This document shows positions 1-10,068 of a DNA stretch of 64,000 bases, piece after piece. This stretch comes from Bettongia penicillata ogilbyi. Lineage: Eukaryota > Chordata > Mammalia > Diprotodontia > Potoroidae. The translations under genes were made by a program, and so were the position numbers. The notes under the pieces were generated by a model. The model was given only the letters and a program-made list of their open reading frames with translations, made no database searches and was not told the DNA's origin. Numbering within the stretch: position 1 is the first letter of the stretch; every line of letters starts with the position of its first letter. The stretch is from assembly GCA_023548195.1 (NCBI GenBank), contig JAJHZJ010000496.1, positions 3,306,001 through 3,370,000 of the forward strand, read 5' to 3'.

Positions 1-85
1 CAGCACTTAGCACAATGCTGGGCACATTATAGTCAATGCTTAGTTGATGTTGGCTGACCAATTGACTGATTCATCTCAGAGACCC
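1..85 (+). repeat. L2 LINE 3' tail
   Basis: The sequence has the L2 terminal signature: a 'cacttagcacaatgctgggcac' type phrase, then a short TTGATT-rich tail. Only the last part of the 3' UTR is present. Confidence 0.6.
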
Positions 86-94
86 TCTAATCAC

Positions 95-235
95 CATCTC
101 CTTTTGTGCAGGAGGAAACCGAGGCCCAGGAAGGGAGTGGGGATAACCCAAAGTCACACAAGGAATAGGTGGCAGCCACAATTCGAGCCCAGTTCCTCTG
201 ACTCCAGATTCTAAAAGCACTCCACATGCATTAAG
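95..235 (-). repeat. MIR SINE fragment, antisense
   Basis: It reads GGAGGAAACCGAGGCCCAGG, then a 'gtcacaca' block and an 'attcgagccca' B-box complement. This order is the reverse complement of MIR. Confidence 0.7.
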
Positions 236-439
236 GGCTTAGCACGAAAAAGGTACTTTGAGAAACACTTTCCCCCTGAGCCCCCAAACAATTCTTCCTA
301 CCAATGCTCCTCATCCCCCCATGGATGGCTATTGACCTCTATATTCCAACCGCTGTGAGAGAAAATCTATCATCCTCCCACCACTCCAACTCTTGGTCAA
401 AGTTGGCTCAGCTCTACTAGACCACGCCCCTCTAACTAG

Positions 440-722
440 AGGCAGGTAGGTGGCACAGTGTGCTGGGAGCCCTGGGTCTAGAGTCAGGAAGATCTGAGTC
501 CCAATGTGATCTCAGATGCTAGCTATGTGACCCTGGGCAAGTCACTCATCCTCTGTTTGCCTAATTTCCTCATCTGTAAAATGGAGATAATAACAGTAGC
601 TACCTCACAGAGGTGTTGTGAGGATCAAATGAGATGAGATCTGTAAAGTTTAGTACGTGCCAGGCACGTGCCTGGTACGTGCCTGGCACATAAATGCCAT
701 GTGTTATGGTTATTATCATTCA
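440..722 (+). repeat. MIR-type SINE, near full length
   Basis: A head like GGCAGGTAGGTGGCAC is followed by the core 'tgtgaccctgggcaagtcac', then 'tcatctgtaaaatgg' and 'ggatcaaatgagatg', and a 'tattatcatt' tail. It holds the 11-bp tandem array at 654-686. Confidence 0.75.
654..686. repeat. Three 11-bp tandem units with ACGTG cores
   Basis: Units are TACGTGCCAGG, CACGTGCCTGG and TACGTGCCTGG. The middle unit and its junction form the perfect 16-bp palindrome CCAGGCACGTGCCTGG at 660-675. The array expands the 'gtgcctggcac' phrase near the end of the MIR. Confidence 0.85.
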
Positions 723-995
723 TTATTATCTCTGCTTCCACCTTTGCCCAGGGACATGACCGCTCTCATCCCCTGGATGAGCAGGAAATCACCAACCAGA
801 TATCTTGGCATATGTCCTACAACTATGCCCCCTAGATATCACCATGCTAACTACCAATTAAACCTAAAGACCCATGGACCTAGACATCCACCATGTACTT
901 TTAGGCCCCCTAGGCTCTTCTGTCCACCCTCCTGTGTGTGTTTTCTCTCCCTAAGCATAGTGTGAGTTTCATAGAGGAGAAGCTCTCTCACTTTT
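723..995. other. Unassigned sequence
   Basis: CT/CA-rich single-copy-looking DNA. One 102-codon frame starts at 657 inside the MIR and runs through it without recognisable protein motifs. I see no gene here. Confidence 0.4.
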
Positions 996-1060
996 CCACT
1001 TGTGTGCCCAATACTTGACACATGATAAATGATTAATAAATGTATCTTCGTTCACTCTTG
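996..1060 (+). repeat. L2 3' tail
   Basis: 'tgtgcccaatacttgacac' is followed by 'gattaataaatg', the L2 terminal pattern. Confidence 0.5.
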
Positions 1061-1119
1061 CAGAATGGCCCCTGGGCACTGAGTGGGCAAATACAAAAAT
1101 GAAACGATGTCTGTCTTTG

Positions 1120-1505
1120 AGAAACTTCCATTCTGCTGGGGAATGAGGCGGAAGAAACATTACAGACACAGAGAAGTAAATGCAGAGTTATGAAAGGGAG
1201 AGGGAATCGTAAGGAAGAAGCTGATCTTTGAGCAAAGCCTTGAGAAAAGAGTCCCAAGAGAACACCCAACATCTGAGAGGACTGGTTTGGGAGAGGAGGC
1301 GATCCTGGAGCTGTGCCTGAAAGAAGATAAGGAGTCCAGAGGCAAGGCTGAGAAACAGGGCATTCTAGGCACAAGGGACACGCTGAGTGGAACAAATGCA
1401 CAAAGGTGGGAGATGCTATGTGGAATGAAGGGGGTCCAAGAGAAATAAGACTGGATCAGGAGATTGGAGGCAGGAGACTGAGAAGTGCCTGGAAGGAATT
1501 CCTCC
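1120..1505 (-). repeat. L2 LINE, antisense internal and 3' part
   Basis: The plus strand reads as the complement of the L2 ORF2 end and 3' UTR: 'agcaaagccttgagaaa', 'gggcattctaggcac', 'caaatgcacaaagg'. The open minus-strand frames here (122 and 115 codons) are by-products of this L2 and show no family match. Confidence 0.6.
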
Positions 1506-2318
1506 ACGTCCCTTCCTCTTTCTCTGGTTCATGTTCTTCACTAAATCCTCCCCAGGAGATCTCTTCAGTCTCCTAGAGACCCCTCCTCCAGATCAGGTCT
1601 TCTTAACCTGGAGCATGTGAACTTTAAGACATATGTGTGGATAGATACATACATATGGGTATGCCTGTATGTATACATATATATATATATATATAAAGAA
1701 AGAGAAAGAAGACAGATGGATCCATTAGAGATGGAAGGATGAATGAGAGGATAGATGGATGGATTGGTAGGTGGATAAATCGATATGGATATGTAGATAT
1801 ATGTATAGTTGTGTTTAAATACAATTTTTTTCTAATCTTACATACTTCATTTTAGTCATTTAAAAGCATCGTTCAGAGAAGAGGTCCATAGACTCCATCG
1901 CACTGCTACACAGGTTCCCGACGCACAAAAACAGATTAAGAAGCTCAGTTCTGGTTTGAGAGATCATTTCTGAAGATATCTGAGAGCAGAGAATCTAGAT
2001 AGCTCAGAAAAATCTCAGACCTTTCTGCTACCCCAAAAAGGCAACTGAAAGAATTCTTTAAAAATCAGCTAAGAGAGACATCATTCACTACTGACCTTTC
2101 TCCACAAAATATTTATGAGACTAAGACACACACAGAGACTGAATGTCCTTGATGAAGGTACGAGAAAAGACAGGCTTTCACAAAGTCTATGGCATCGTCG
2201 ACCACATCTTTGCCAATGTATATGGAATATCCCCTGATGTGTTTATATGGAGGGGGTGAGGGTGAGGGGGTGTCCTTGATGAATATGGTAGAACCACTAA
2301 TACCCGGGGTCCCTTTGA
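1506..2318. repeat. Microsatellites in otherwise unassigned DNA
   Basis: A (TA)n run lies at about 1675-1695 and an imperfect GGAT/GATA-type tract at about 1710-1810. The remainder (1830-2318) shows no gene or repeat family that I recognise. Confidence 0.6.
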
Positions 2319-2319
2319 G

Positions 2320-2387
2320 GTGTGTGTGTGTGTGTGTGTGCGTGCGTGCGTGTGTGTGTGCGTGCGTGTGTGTGTGCGTGCATGTGC
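2320..2387. repeat. (TG)n with CG interruptions, strictly alternating
   Basis: All 68 bases alternate purine and pyrimidine (TG, with GCGTGCG blocks and one CATG). This is a classic Z-DNA-prone sequence. Several CpGs persist in a CpG-poor window. Four open frames cross it and are artefacts of the repeat. Confidence 0.9.
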
Positions 2388-2965
2388 CAAAAATAACAGC
2401 CTTCTCCACGTTCAGGCAAAAAGCAGCTTCCTCTTTCCTACCAGTCTCCCTTTCTCTCTGATTCAAAAAAGGAAAAAGACCCACAGGTATGATCCACACG
2501 CATATATGTATGCATATGCACTGGAAAAGTCCTTAAAATAGCAAACATGTTCTCCTTCGTTGGCTCTTACCCACCAATCCAACCCCGCCAACCCTCAGCT
2601 TGGGCTAAGGGAAAAAAAAATCTCTCTCCCCAATGGCCTTGGCTTCGTCCCTCCCTGAGCCCTGCTCTGAGCAAATGTAGGCAAACAAATTCATGGTAGA
2701 TGCTCATCTACTCTTTTAATAACAGCTTCAAATAACACAGGAACAAAAGTAAACAGCTAAGCTTCCAAAAAACCAGCTACCTCAGATGGCAGCTGAGAAG
2801 AGAGAGACACAGAAGGCTTTTCTCCCCACACATCGCGGGCCCCAAAATAGGAGGGGGAGAATGGAAGAGTGTGGTGGCTCCCTGCTTCAGGGGTGCAGGG
2901 AGTAGAAACTTTCTACACAGTTACGCTCGTGAGAAAAAGGGAAAAATCCAGGAGGGCTGCAGACT
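2388..2965. other. Unassigned sequence
   Basis: Nothing recognisable. No splice-flanked open frame, no SINE or LINE signature. Confidence 0.4.
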
Positions 2966-2969
2966 GGTC

Positions 2970-3035
2970 TCCAGTGCTTATCATAATAGCTGTTATAGAG
3001 TACACAGTTAATAAATGCTTATTGAATTAACAACT
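2970..3035 (+). repeat. L2 3' tail
   Basis: 'agtgcttatcataatagctg' is followed by 'aataaatgcttattgaatt', the L2 end. Confidence 0.6.
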
Positions 3036-3119
3036 TAACTTGTTGAATCTAAGAAATCCAGACATCATGCTCTGATGATTCCCCCCACTCTTGTCTATAC
3101 CCATTCTGCGGGTCTTCCT

Positions 3120-3322
3120 CTGTTCCTCTGTTCTGGGGTGGTTTGCCATTTCCTTCTCCAGCTTTTTTGACAAACAAGGAAACTAAGGCAAAGAGGGTTA
3201 AGCAACTTGCCCAGGGTTATGCAGCTAATCAGTGTCTGGGACTAGATTTGAACTCAGGAAATGAGTCTTCCTGACTCCAAGCTGGGCATTCTATCCACTG
3301 AGCCACCTAGTTGCCCCCCATA
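3120..3322 (-). repeat. Marsupial tRNA-derived SINE, 3'-truncated
   Basis: It reads 'tggtttgccatttccttctc', then 'gaaactaaggcaaag', 'acttgcccaggg', 'gatttgaactcagg' (B-box complement) and the head complement 'ccacctagttgcc'. The tail complement with GACCCCATTTGGG is missing. Confidence 0.85.
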
Positions 3323-3864
3323 AGCATTTCAAGGCCAATCTAATCACTTCCCTTTTCCTCTACTCATAGTCATCACTGTGCTCCATACTTGGATATCGCA
3401 AGACTTTGTCTGGCAGTGGCAATAGTGAGCAAGGAATATTCTAGCCCTCCCTACTACAACCAATAAGTGTATGGGCAAAGATACAACCAGTGCTAGAAAC
3501 GGTAGCCAGGGAAGCTGCATCTTCAAAGAGGGAGCCCAGTTTCAGTGAGTACAAGGAGATAATAAGTAGAAAAGGAACAGGTTTAAGACAAAAGCTAGTC
3601 TGTTATCTATGGAATAAGCATACCAGAGAGCACAGTGGAAGGAGTGAGACATCAGAGGGGCTGAATGGAGAATGATAAGAAGTGTTTAGGGGTCCAGGCT
3701 GTGGAGTATGAAGATTGAAGTTTGAATGATGACAGTCAGGGGTTCAGAATCAGTAGGATGGTGAGAGTATCTTGAGATGTTAGAATATTAGTCATTGGAG
3801 AATGAGTACAGAAACAGATGGTTTCTAAGGTACCTCTCATCTCTAAATCTGTTATATAGTTAAC
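3323..3864. other. Unassigned, purine-rich
   Basis: Possibly a decayed extension of the antisense L2 that follows, but no diagnostic phrase before 3865. The last 45 bp resemble the 3' part of a MIR-like repeat ('gtacctctcatctctaaatc'). Confidence 0.3.
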
Positions 3865-4440
3865 CCATAATTGTCTGTGAAAAGTCTTAAATATCAAATG
3901 GAAGACTTTATAGTTGATCCTGGGAATAATAAGTGAGGGGTGAGATGGAGAATGACCTGGTCAGTCAATATTTTTGAAATAATAATGGCTAACATAATAA
4001 TAACATCAATAGCTTAGTGCTTTAAGGTTTCCAAACATTATCTCATTTTTAAGTCCTCACAATGACCCTGAGAGGTATATCCCATTATTATCCCTTTTTA
4101 ATAGGTTAATTTAATAATTAATAGATTTAACTGACGGGGGTTAAGTGACTTGCCCAGAGACATGCAGCTAGTAAGTTTCTAAGGAAACTCACTTGGGTAA
4201 CTGAGTGGAGAATGGATGAAGCTTCAAGAGGAGAGATGAATAAGAAGGAAATTGCAGCAGCGCAAGTAGAAGGCAATGAAGGCTTGAACCAAGGTGGTGG
4301 TTTGGGTGAATGGAGAGAAGAGGGTGTTGTATGCGAGAGATTATGGCAACTGATTGGACGTGTGAAGGGAGGTACATGTCAAGGTTGTAAACCCGGGAGA
4401 ATGGAAAAACAGTGATGCTATCGATCGTAGGTAAGTGTGG
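3865..4440 (-). repeat. L2 ORF2 region, antisense, split by a MIR
   Basis: At 3880-3965, 'tagttgatcctgggaataat' and 'gacctggtcag', and at 4197-4440, 'gaatggatgaagc', 'cttgaaccaaggtggtgg' and 'caaggttgtaaac', are complements of the L2 reverse transcriptase C-terminal region. A MIR occupies 3966-4195. Confidence 0.7.
3966..4195 (-). repeat. MIR, antisense, nested in L2
   Basis: 'aacattatctcatttttaag', 'tcctcacaatgaccc' and 'gttaagtgacttgcccagag' run in the order of the MIR complement. It interrupts the L2 copy. Confidence 0.75.
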
Positions 4441-4489
4441 AAAAAGAGAGGTCTGGGGGAAAATGAATCATGCAATGATGCGAGCTCAG

Positions 4490-4780
4490 GGCTCTACATT
4501 TATGAATGCCCTCCCTAAAACACGATGCCTAGAACCAAGCACAACACTCTCAGTGTGATCTGACCAACTTAGGTATAGCAGGATCATGAACTCCTTAGAC
4601 CAGGACACAATGCCTCTCTTAATGCTGTTTGAGATTACCTTAGTTCTCTTGGCTGCCATATCATACTCTGACTCGTTGAATCAGAGGATTATACTAAGCT
4701 TGCTCCAGACAGATGTCTTTTGCAGATGACATGCTATCCAACCACACCTTTCCCTTCTTGTACTTGGTAAGTCTCCTAAC
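4490..4780 (-). repeat. CR1/L3 LINE 3' region, antisense
   Basis: The plus strand reads as complement of the CR1/L3 end: 'cagtgtgatctgaccaac', 'aggacacaatgcctctctt', 'gagattaccttag', and 'ttcttgtacttggtaag'. Confidence 0.7.
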
Positions 4781-5304
4781 ACTACATTCAATTCTCTTTC
4801 TACATAAAGTGGATGACCTTCGATAGGCTTGACTATGGAGGGCTTTGGAAAGCCACAGGGCAGTAGGAGAAGGAGAGAAGGGAAAAAGGAAAGAGAGATG
4901 GGCCAGTGGGAAAGCCAAGTCTCACCTACTTCACACTTTTGCTAAGAATTATTTACAGTTACTTTACCATATGCCATTGAAAATGATTTCAGTTTTCCCC
5001 TTGGGATGCTGCTTAACACATGTTGCCAGTACCTGGCATCTTGTGCAATCAGAAATCATGGAAGTTGAAACGCTGGCTACATGAAGTCAAATGAGTATAA
5101 ATAAATCACTGTTACTCAGATCTTACCTAAGGAATACAACGACACATAATACACTCTGGGTTGGCTCAAAGCAAAATTTGAAGAGAGCAAGCTAGATTTC
5201 ACCTATTTTACCTCCTTTTTTTCTAATCTTTTCCCTGCTTTTAGTAATAGGTAGCCACCATCACTGGTCCTTCCTCAGAGCCTCAGGCTGACTAACTACT
5301 TCTG
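4781..5304. other. Unassigned sequence
   Basis: No recognised repeat or exon. Short open frames only. Confidence 0.4.
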
Positions 5305-5400
5305 ATTTCTTTTTGCTAAGAGCCTCTATATCCTTGCCCATAAAATAAGGGCATTGGACTAGAAGCTGTCTAAGATCCCCTTGATCCGTGAATTTATGTC
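5305..5400 (+). repeat. MIR 3' fragment
   Basis: 'cccataaaataagggcattg', then 'gactagaagctgtctaagat', resembles the MIR 'aaaatgagggattggactag..tctctaaggtc' end. Confidence 0.5.
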
Positions 5401-5640
5401 TATGTGTAATTCATACTAAGGCAATAGTGACCTATTATGTTACCAGACTAAGAAGACAGGTCTATGCTCAACACACAAGAAATCCATCAAGAGCAGACTA
5501 TCAGGCTTTACAGTGGTGGGAGTGGGGGAGACTTAGGGGTGACATTCTTTGCTTTTCTAATAGCCTATCCCAGAAACAATTACCTTATGAGCAGCAGGAG
5601 GCCCCTCAGTAGGTGCTTTGGGGTGTCAGCAAAGATGAAT

Positions 5641-5965
5641 TTAAAAGTCTGTCTTGGCAGTTCCTGGAGTAACCCATTTGTCTAGGGAGGTCTGGTCAAC
5701 AGGGGAGGGTCCAGCCTTCTTTGCCATCTTAGCAGCTTCAGGAGGGTGGGGTGTTTGCTTTGAGGCCAGGGTTGGCACAGGCAACTTCCTGACTGAAATC
5801 CTTTGCCAGACCGGGTTTGTTTTTCTTACATAATTTCCCCCTTCCCCCCAATCCTTTGGTGAAAGCTCTGGGTTTTTGGCACATGCTTCAGGGGCTATAT
5901 CTGTTATTTCCTTGTCCTGCAAATGCAAAGATGGGCTTTTTTTGAGGGGAAAGTAAGGAAAGGGG
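5641..5965 (-). CDS. Candidate terminal exon, unidentified
   Basis: On the minus strand a pyrimidine-rich tract (5919-5965) ends in TTTGCATTTGCAG, a strong acceptor-like site. The AG is at 5917-5918. From 5916 the frame is open for 91 codons and ends at TAA (5641-5643). The product would be Lys/Pro-rich, with 'NPVWQRISVRKLPVPTLASK' in the middle and 'QTSLDKWV' near the end. The same frame stays open upstream through the tract to an ATG at 6012, so the acceptor is not required for openness. I do not recognise the protein. No repeat signature explains the stretch. No AATAAA is seen on the minus strand in the next 250 bases. It could be a real last exon, a piece of an old pseudogene, or chance. 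Confidence 0.2.
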
Positions 5966-6455
5966 CAAAAATGTATGAGTCCATCCTCCTCCTGATAGGA
6001 CCAGAAAACCACAACTATTTTTTTTGGTTAGGGGAAAGGGAAGGGAAAGGAAAGGTTTGCAGATGCAGGCATCATTCACAAAGGAAAGGTTTTTTTTATT
6101 ATTTTTAATTTTTATTTTTTTAACTTTGGACACTTTTTAACTTTCATAATTAGACCAGACATATTTATCCAGAGGAAGGAAGGCCTGTAATTTTCACCCC
6201 ATGTAGGTGTGACTGAAATTTTCAATTCACTAATATTTCTGTGTTTCTATTGCCAATACGTCAGCCTTCTGTATCTCTTCTTGAAGCCAACAACAATCCT
6301 TGAAAACTTACGAAATGTGGCCTAGGATTTTAAGGCAGATCTGTAGAGATGAAAGAAGATTCTAGAGAACGTTCCTTCCTTCCTTTCTTTTTCTTCCTTT
6401 TTTTTGGGGGGGGCAGCCATTTTTACTCTCCCTAGATATATGTCACAGCCTGACA
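5966..6455. other. Unassigned, with homopolymer runs
   Basis: T-rich runs at 6088-6122 and a T8G9-type run at about 6398-6412. Nothing else recognised. Confidence 0.4.
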
Positions 6456-6580
6456 CTAGTTTCAGATTCAGAGAAACCTGGATTCAGGTCCTGCCCACCC
6501 ACCCCCCACTCACCTGCTGACTATACGACTTTGAGCAAGCCTCAACCTCTCAGTGTGCCCAGACAACTCTCTAAGACACT
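6456..6580 (+). repeat. MIR-like fragment
   Basis: 'agagaaacctggattcaggtc', then 'gactttgagcaagcc' and 'caacctctcagtg', follow the order of a diverged MIR. Confidence 0.5.
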
Positions 6581-6674
6581 AAGTGGTTGAAAAAAATTGC
6601 AGATCTGGTAGAAGATCCTCACTGCAGCTCCCTACACCATTGAAATTACAGGTCCCACCAAAAACAAAACAAAA

Positions 6675-6835
6675 CTAACTCTTTCTCTCTCCCTCTCTTT
6701 CTCCCCCTCTCTCTCTTGCCTCCCTCTCCTCCTCCACTCTCTCTCTCTCTCACTCTCGCTCTCTCTCTCTCGCTCTCTTTCTTTCTTTATATATGTGTGT
6801 GTATATGTGTGTATACATATATACATATACATAGA
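6675..6835. repeat. (CT)n followed by (TATG/TACA)n
   Basis: A CT-rich run covers 6678-6787, followed by TATATGTG and CATATA repeats to 6835. Open frames across both are artefacts. Confidence 0.9.
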
Positions 6836-6864
6836 CACATTATACGGGTTGGAGAGCCATCAGA

Positions 6865-6990
6865 TCCTAGTCTTAAGACTGAAACTGACCCTCCAGTCCA
6901 AGTCCTTCATTTCAACAATCAAGGAAGTGAAATGACTCACCCAAGGTCACTGTGAGAGAGCTATGATTTGAACCTCAACCCTCTAACTCC
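6865..6990 (-). repeat. MIR-like fragment, antisense
   Basis: 'aagtgaaatgactcaccca', 'aggtcactgtgag' and 'gatttgaacc' follow the MIR complement order. Confidence 0.5.
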
Positions 6991-7024
6991 CTATTCAATG
7001 TATTTTTTCCCTTTTCCCTATCAT

Positions 7025-7115
7025 GCCACTTTAAAAAAAATTTTTCATTATTTATTAATTATTTAAAATATTTTTAAAATAATTAATTATTAATTAAAAT
7101 AATAAATTGTAATAA
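7025..7115. repeat. AT-rich low-complexity
   Basis: Almost pure A/T with repeated TAATTATT and AAATAATT blocks. Confidence 0.8.
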
Positions 7116-7683
7116 ATCCTACCATTTGCTTTCAAAACTATCCTTGTCTATGCTTCCTTCTGAAGTACCTTCTGATCTATTCTATGGATGTCTAAAAAAA
7201 ATGTTCAGTGATTGGGTTCATTTTGTTTGGTTTTGGTGTAAGTATTGCTACCTACTCCACTCCCTCCTTGAGGAAAAATCAGTTTTATCCTTTGAGTCTC
7301 TGTAGTGGTTGTGAAATGACTCTTTCTATTAGGGAGTTTCAGATTTTCAATCATTTTTACACTAATTGTGGTCTTCTTTGGCTTACTCATTTCTACCACT
7401 TTAGTTCATAAATTGGGGCTTTGTGCCAGAAACAGGGCCTGCCCCTTGCTACACTTTTGGGCGGGGTGGTCTGCCCTGGTCCCAGGGTTACCTGGTTTCC
7501 TACACTGATTTCCTCCTAACCTGGAGATTAAGTTTCCCCTCAGTCTTTGAGGTTTGGAACCCTGGATATTCAGGGTACATGTGACTTCTCAAGACAGGGA
7601 CCTCAGAGCTCTGAACTGTCTCCATCTGAACCATGCTATCGCTGATTACTGCCATTTCCAAGGGTTTCCAAAGCCCCACTGTA
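7116..7683. other. Unassigned, left flank of an L1 insertion
   Basis: Non-repetitive to my eye. It continues after the L1 at 8292. A 'cgccatcttgg' phrase at about 8597 recalls antisense L1 5' UTRs, so the whole 7.1-8.6 kb block may be an older LINE remnant on the minus strand. That is a guess. Confidence 0.3.
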
Positions 7684-7695
7684 AATTTTCAGCCA

Positions 7696-8279
7696 TTCCA
7701 AGAACTGGAAATTAAGGGGATGCCCATCAGTTGAGGAATGGCTGTACAAGTTGTGGTATATGAATGTAACAGAATACCATTGTGCTATAAGAAATGATGA
7801 ACAGGAAGACTTCAAGAGGCATGGAAGGACTTATATGAACTGATACTGAGTGAAATGAGCAGAACCAGGAGAACTTTGTAAACAGCCACAGGCTGTGAGG
7901 ACTGTTTTTCATAGACTAAGCCCTTCACAGCAATGCAAGGATCTAAAACATTCCCAAAGGACTCGAAGCAAAATGCCAGGCACATCCAGAAAAAGAACTA
8001 TGGAATCAGAAGGCAGAAGGAAGCAGATTATTTTCTCTTGTGTTATATTTTGTTTTGGTTTGGTTTGGTTTGGTTTGGTTTTTCTCATAGTTTCTCCCAT
8101 TCATTTTAATTCTTCTACGCAACATGACTAATGTGAAAATATGTTTAATAAGAATATATGTGTAGAACCCATATAAAATTGCATGCCATCTTGGGGAGGG
8201 ATTGAGAAGGAAAGGGGAGGAAATTTAAGACTGATTGAAGTGACTGTTGCAAACTGAAAACAAATAAATTAATTAAAAT
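7696..8279 (+). mobile_element. LINE-1 3' end with 12-bp target-site duplication
   Basis: It starts in the last part of ORF2 ('gatgcccatcagttgaggaatg', 'ttgtggtatatgaatg', 'gaaatgatgaacagg'). The 3' UTR follows ('ctcccattcattttaattc', 'gtgtagaacccatataaaat', 'cttggggaggga') and it ends in 'gaaaacaaataaatt'. AATTTTCAGCCA flanks it at 7684-7695 and 8280-8291. It is 5'-truncated, with stops in ORF2. A (GGTTT)n run lies at 8052-8082. Confidence 0.9.
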
Positions 8280-8291
8280 AATTTTCAGCCA

Positions 8292-8735
8292 CTATAGGAC
8301 TTTCTCTTGGGAGTTCTATGTTTGTTGCCTACAAATGGCTTAAGAGTGTCTCTAGCGTATCTCTTGTCCAGCTTGAAGACTGTGAACTCGGCTAGCCCTG
8401 ACCCTGGTTTTGCTGGTGATCTCATTTTCTAGTGTCCGCAGGCTGTAGACTAAATATTGAATAGGTCTGAGCTGGAAGAAATCACTTATAGTAGTTTTTC
8501 CTTAAATTATTTTGCCATCATTCGGTTGGATGTGTGCTTCAGGTTTTTGCTGGAGTCAGAATGGGGAAGCTGGGCAATCTACTTCCACTCAGGTCGCCAT
8601 CTTGGTCAAAAGTCCCTTCCATTGCTTCGTCTACTATATAACTCTGTCCTTTCTAAGTATTTTGGAAATGCTTGGGAAGTACTCTGGGTCTAATGAAAAT
8701 CACTGGACTGCAGTGAAGATATTGTGTCACTAAGA
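8292..8735. other. Unassigned, right flank of the L1
   Basis: Continuation of the block at 7116-7683 across the L1 insertion. No gene recognised. Confidence 0.3.
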
Positions 8736-8739
8736 TATT

Positions 8740-8935
8740 CTGGTATTTACATTGCCCTTTAAATTTTACAAGGCATACTATGTGCATTATTTTATTTGAG
8801 CCTCACAGCAATCCCATGAGTCAGGTTCTGTAGGCATCCCCATTTTAGAGATAAAGAGATTGGTGTTCATAACCATACAACCAATGAATGTTAAAGACTA
8901 GATTCAAAACCATGTTTTCCTGAGTAGTACTTCCA
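8740..8935 (-). repeat. MIR, antisense
   Basis: 'gcattattttatttgagcct', 'cacagcaatcccatgag', and 'ccccattttagagataaag' follow the MIR complement. Confidence 0.7.
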
Positions 8936-8999
8936 ACATAGTAGACTGACTCTACAAATCTGTAAACCCTAGGAGACAGTATGATCCGATCTAAGTCAA

Positions 9000-9085
9000 T
9001 TCAACAAGTATTAAGCACTTACTAGTGCTTAACACAGTGCCTGGCACATAGTAGGTGCTTAACAAATGTTGATTGATTTATTGAT
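9000..9085 (+). repeat. L2 3' end
   Basis: 'cagtgcctggcacatagtag' then 'gtgcttaacaaatgttgatt' is the L2 terminus. Confidence 0.75.
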
Positions 9086-9189
9086 GTGCCAGGCTCAGTA
9101 CTAGACCCTGAGGAGCCAAAGACAGGACACTTATCTTTTTCTGGTTAACAAATTTGTTTCTAAGTTCCCTGGAGATCAGTCACCTTCAA

Positions 9190-10068
9190 GAAGATATGAA
9201 TTGCTGAGGACATCACACCTATCAGATTGGCTAACATGACAAAACAGGAAAATGAGAATGTTAGAGAAGATGTGGGAAAATTGGAATACTAATGCATCGT
9301 TGGTGGAGTTGTGAACTAATCCACCCATTCTGGAGAACAATTTGAAACTATGGCTATAAAACTGTGCATATCTTTTGACCTAGCAATACCACTCCAAGAA
9401 GTGTATTCCAAAGAGATCATAGAAAAGGAGAAAGGACCCATGTGTACAAAAATATTTATAGTAGCTCTTTTTGTGGTGACTAAGAATTAGAAATTGAGAG
9501 GATACCCATCAATTGGAAAATGACTGAACAAGTTGTGGTATATGCATGTAACGGAATGCGATTGTTCCATAAGAAGTGGTGAGCAGGTGGACTTCAGAAA
9601 AACCTGAAAAGACCTGCATGAACTGATGCTGAATGAAGGAAGAAGGAGGAGAACACTGTATACAGTAACAGCAACATTGTAACAGTAACAGCAACTTTGT
9701 TAGACTTAGCCCTTCTGAACAATGCAATGATCTAAGACAACTTAGATCCATGATGGAAAAAGATTCATGATGGAAAGTGCTCTCCTTATCCTGAGAAAGT
9801 ACTATGCAGTCTAAATGCAGAGAGAAACATACTATTTTCTCTTTTTTTGTTGCTGTGCTTTGTTTTTTCTCTCTCACATCTTTTCCCTTTTGTTCTCATT
9901 CTTCTTTCACAACATGACTAATGTGAAATGTGTTGAATATGATCATCCATGTATAGCCAATATCAGATGGCATGCCATCTTGGGGAGGGAAAAGTGGAGG
10001 GAGGAGGGATAAATTTAGGACCCAAAATCTTATAAACGTGAATGTTGAAAACTAAAAATAAAATTTGT
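9190..10068 (+). mobile_element. LINE-1 ORF2 end and 3' UTR
   Basis: It holds the C-terminal ORF2 block: 'cacctatcagattggctaac', 'gttggtggagttgtgaac', 'cctagcaataccactcc', 'aaaatatttatagtag'. The 3' UTR follows ('cacaacatgactaatgtg', 'gccatcttggggaggg', 'aaaatcttataaacgtg'). The tail differs from the copy at 7696, so two L1 subfamilies are present. The frame is broken by several stops. Confidence 0.9.

Noticed and set aside
2113..2541. His/Thr and Cys/Val repeat frames on both strands
   Set aside because: Translations of the (TG)n tract.
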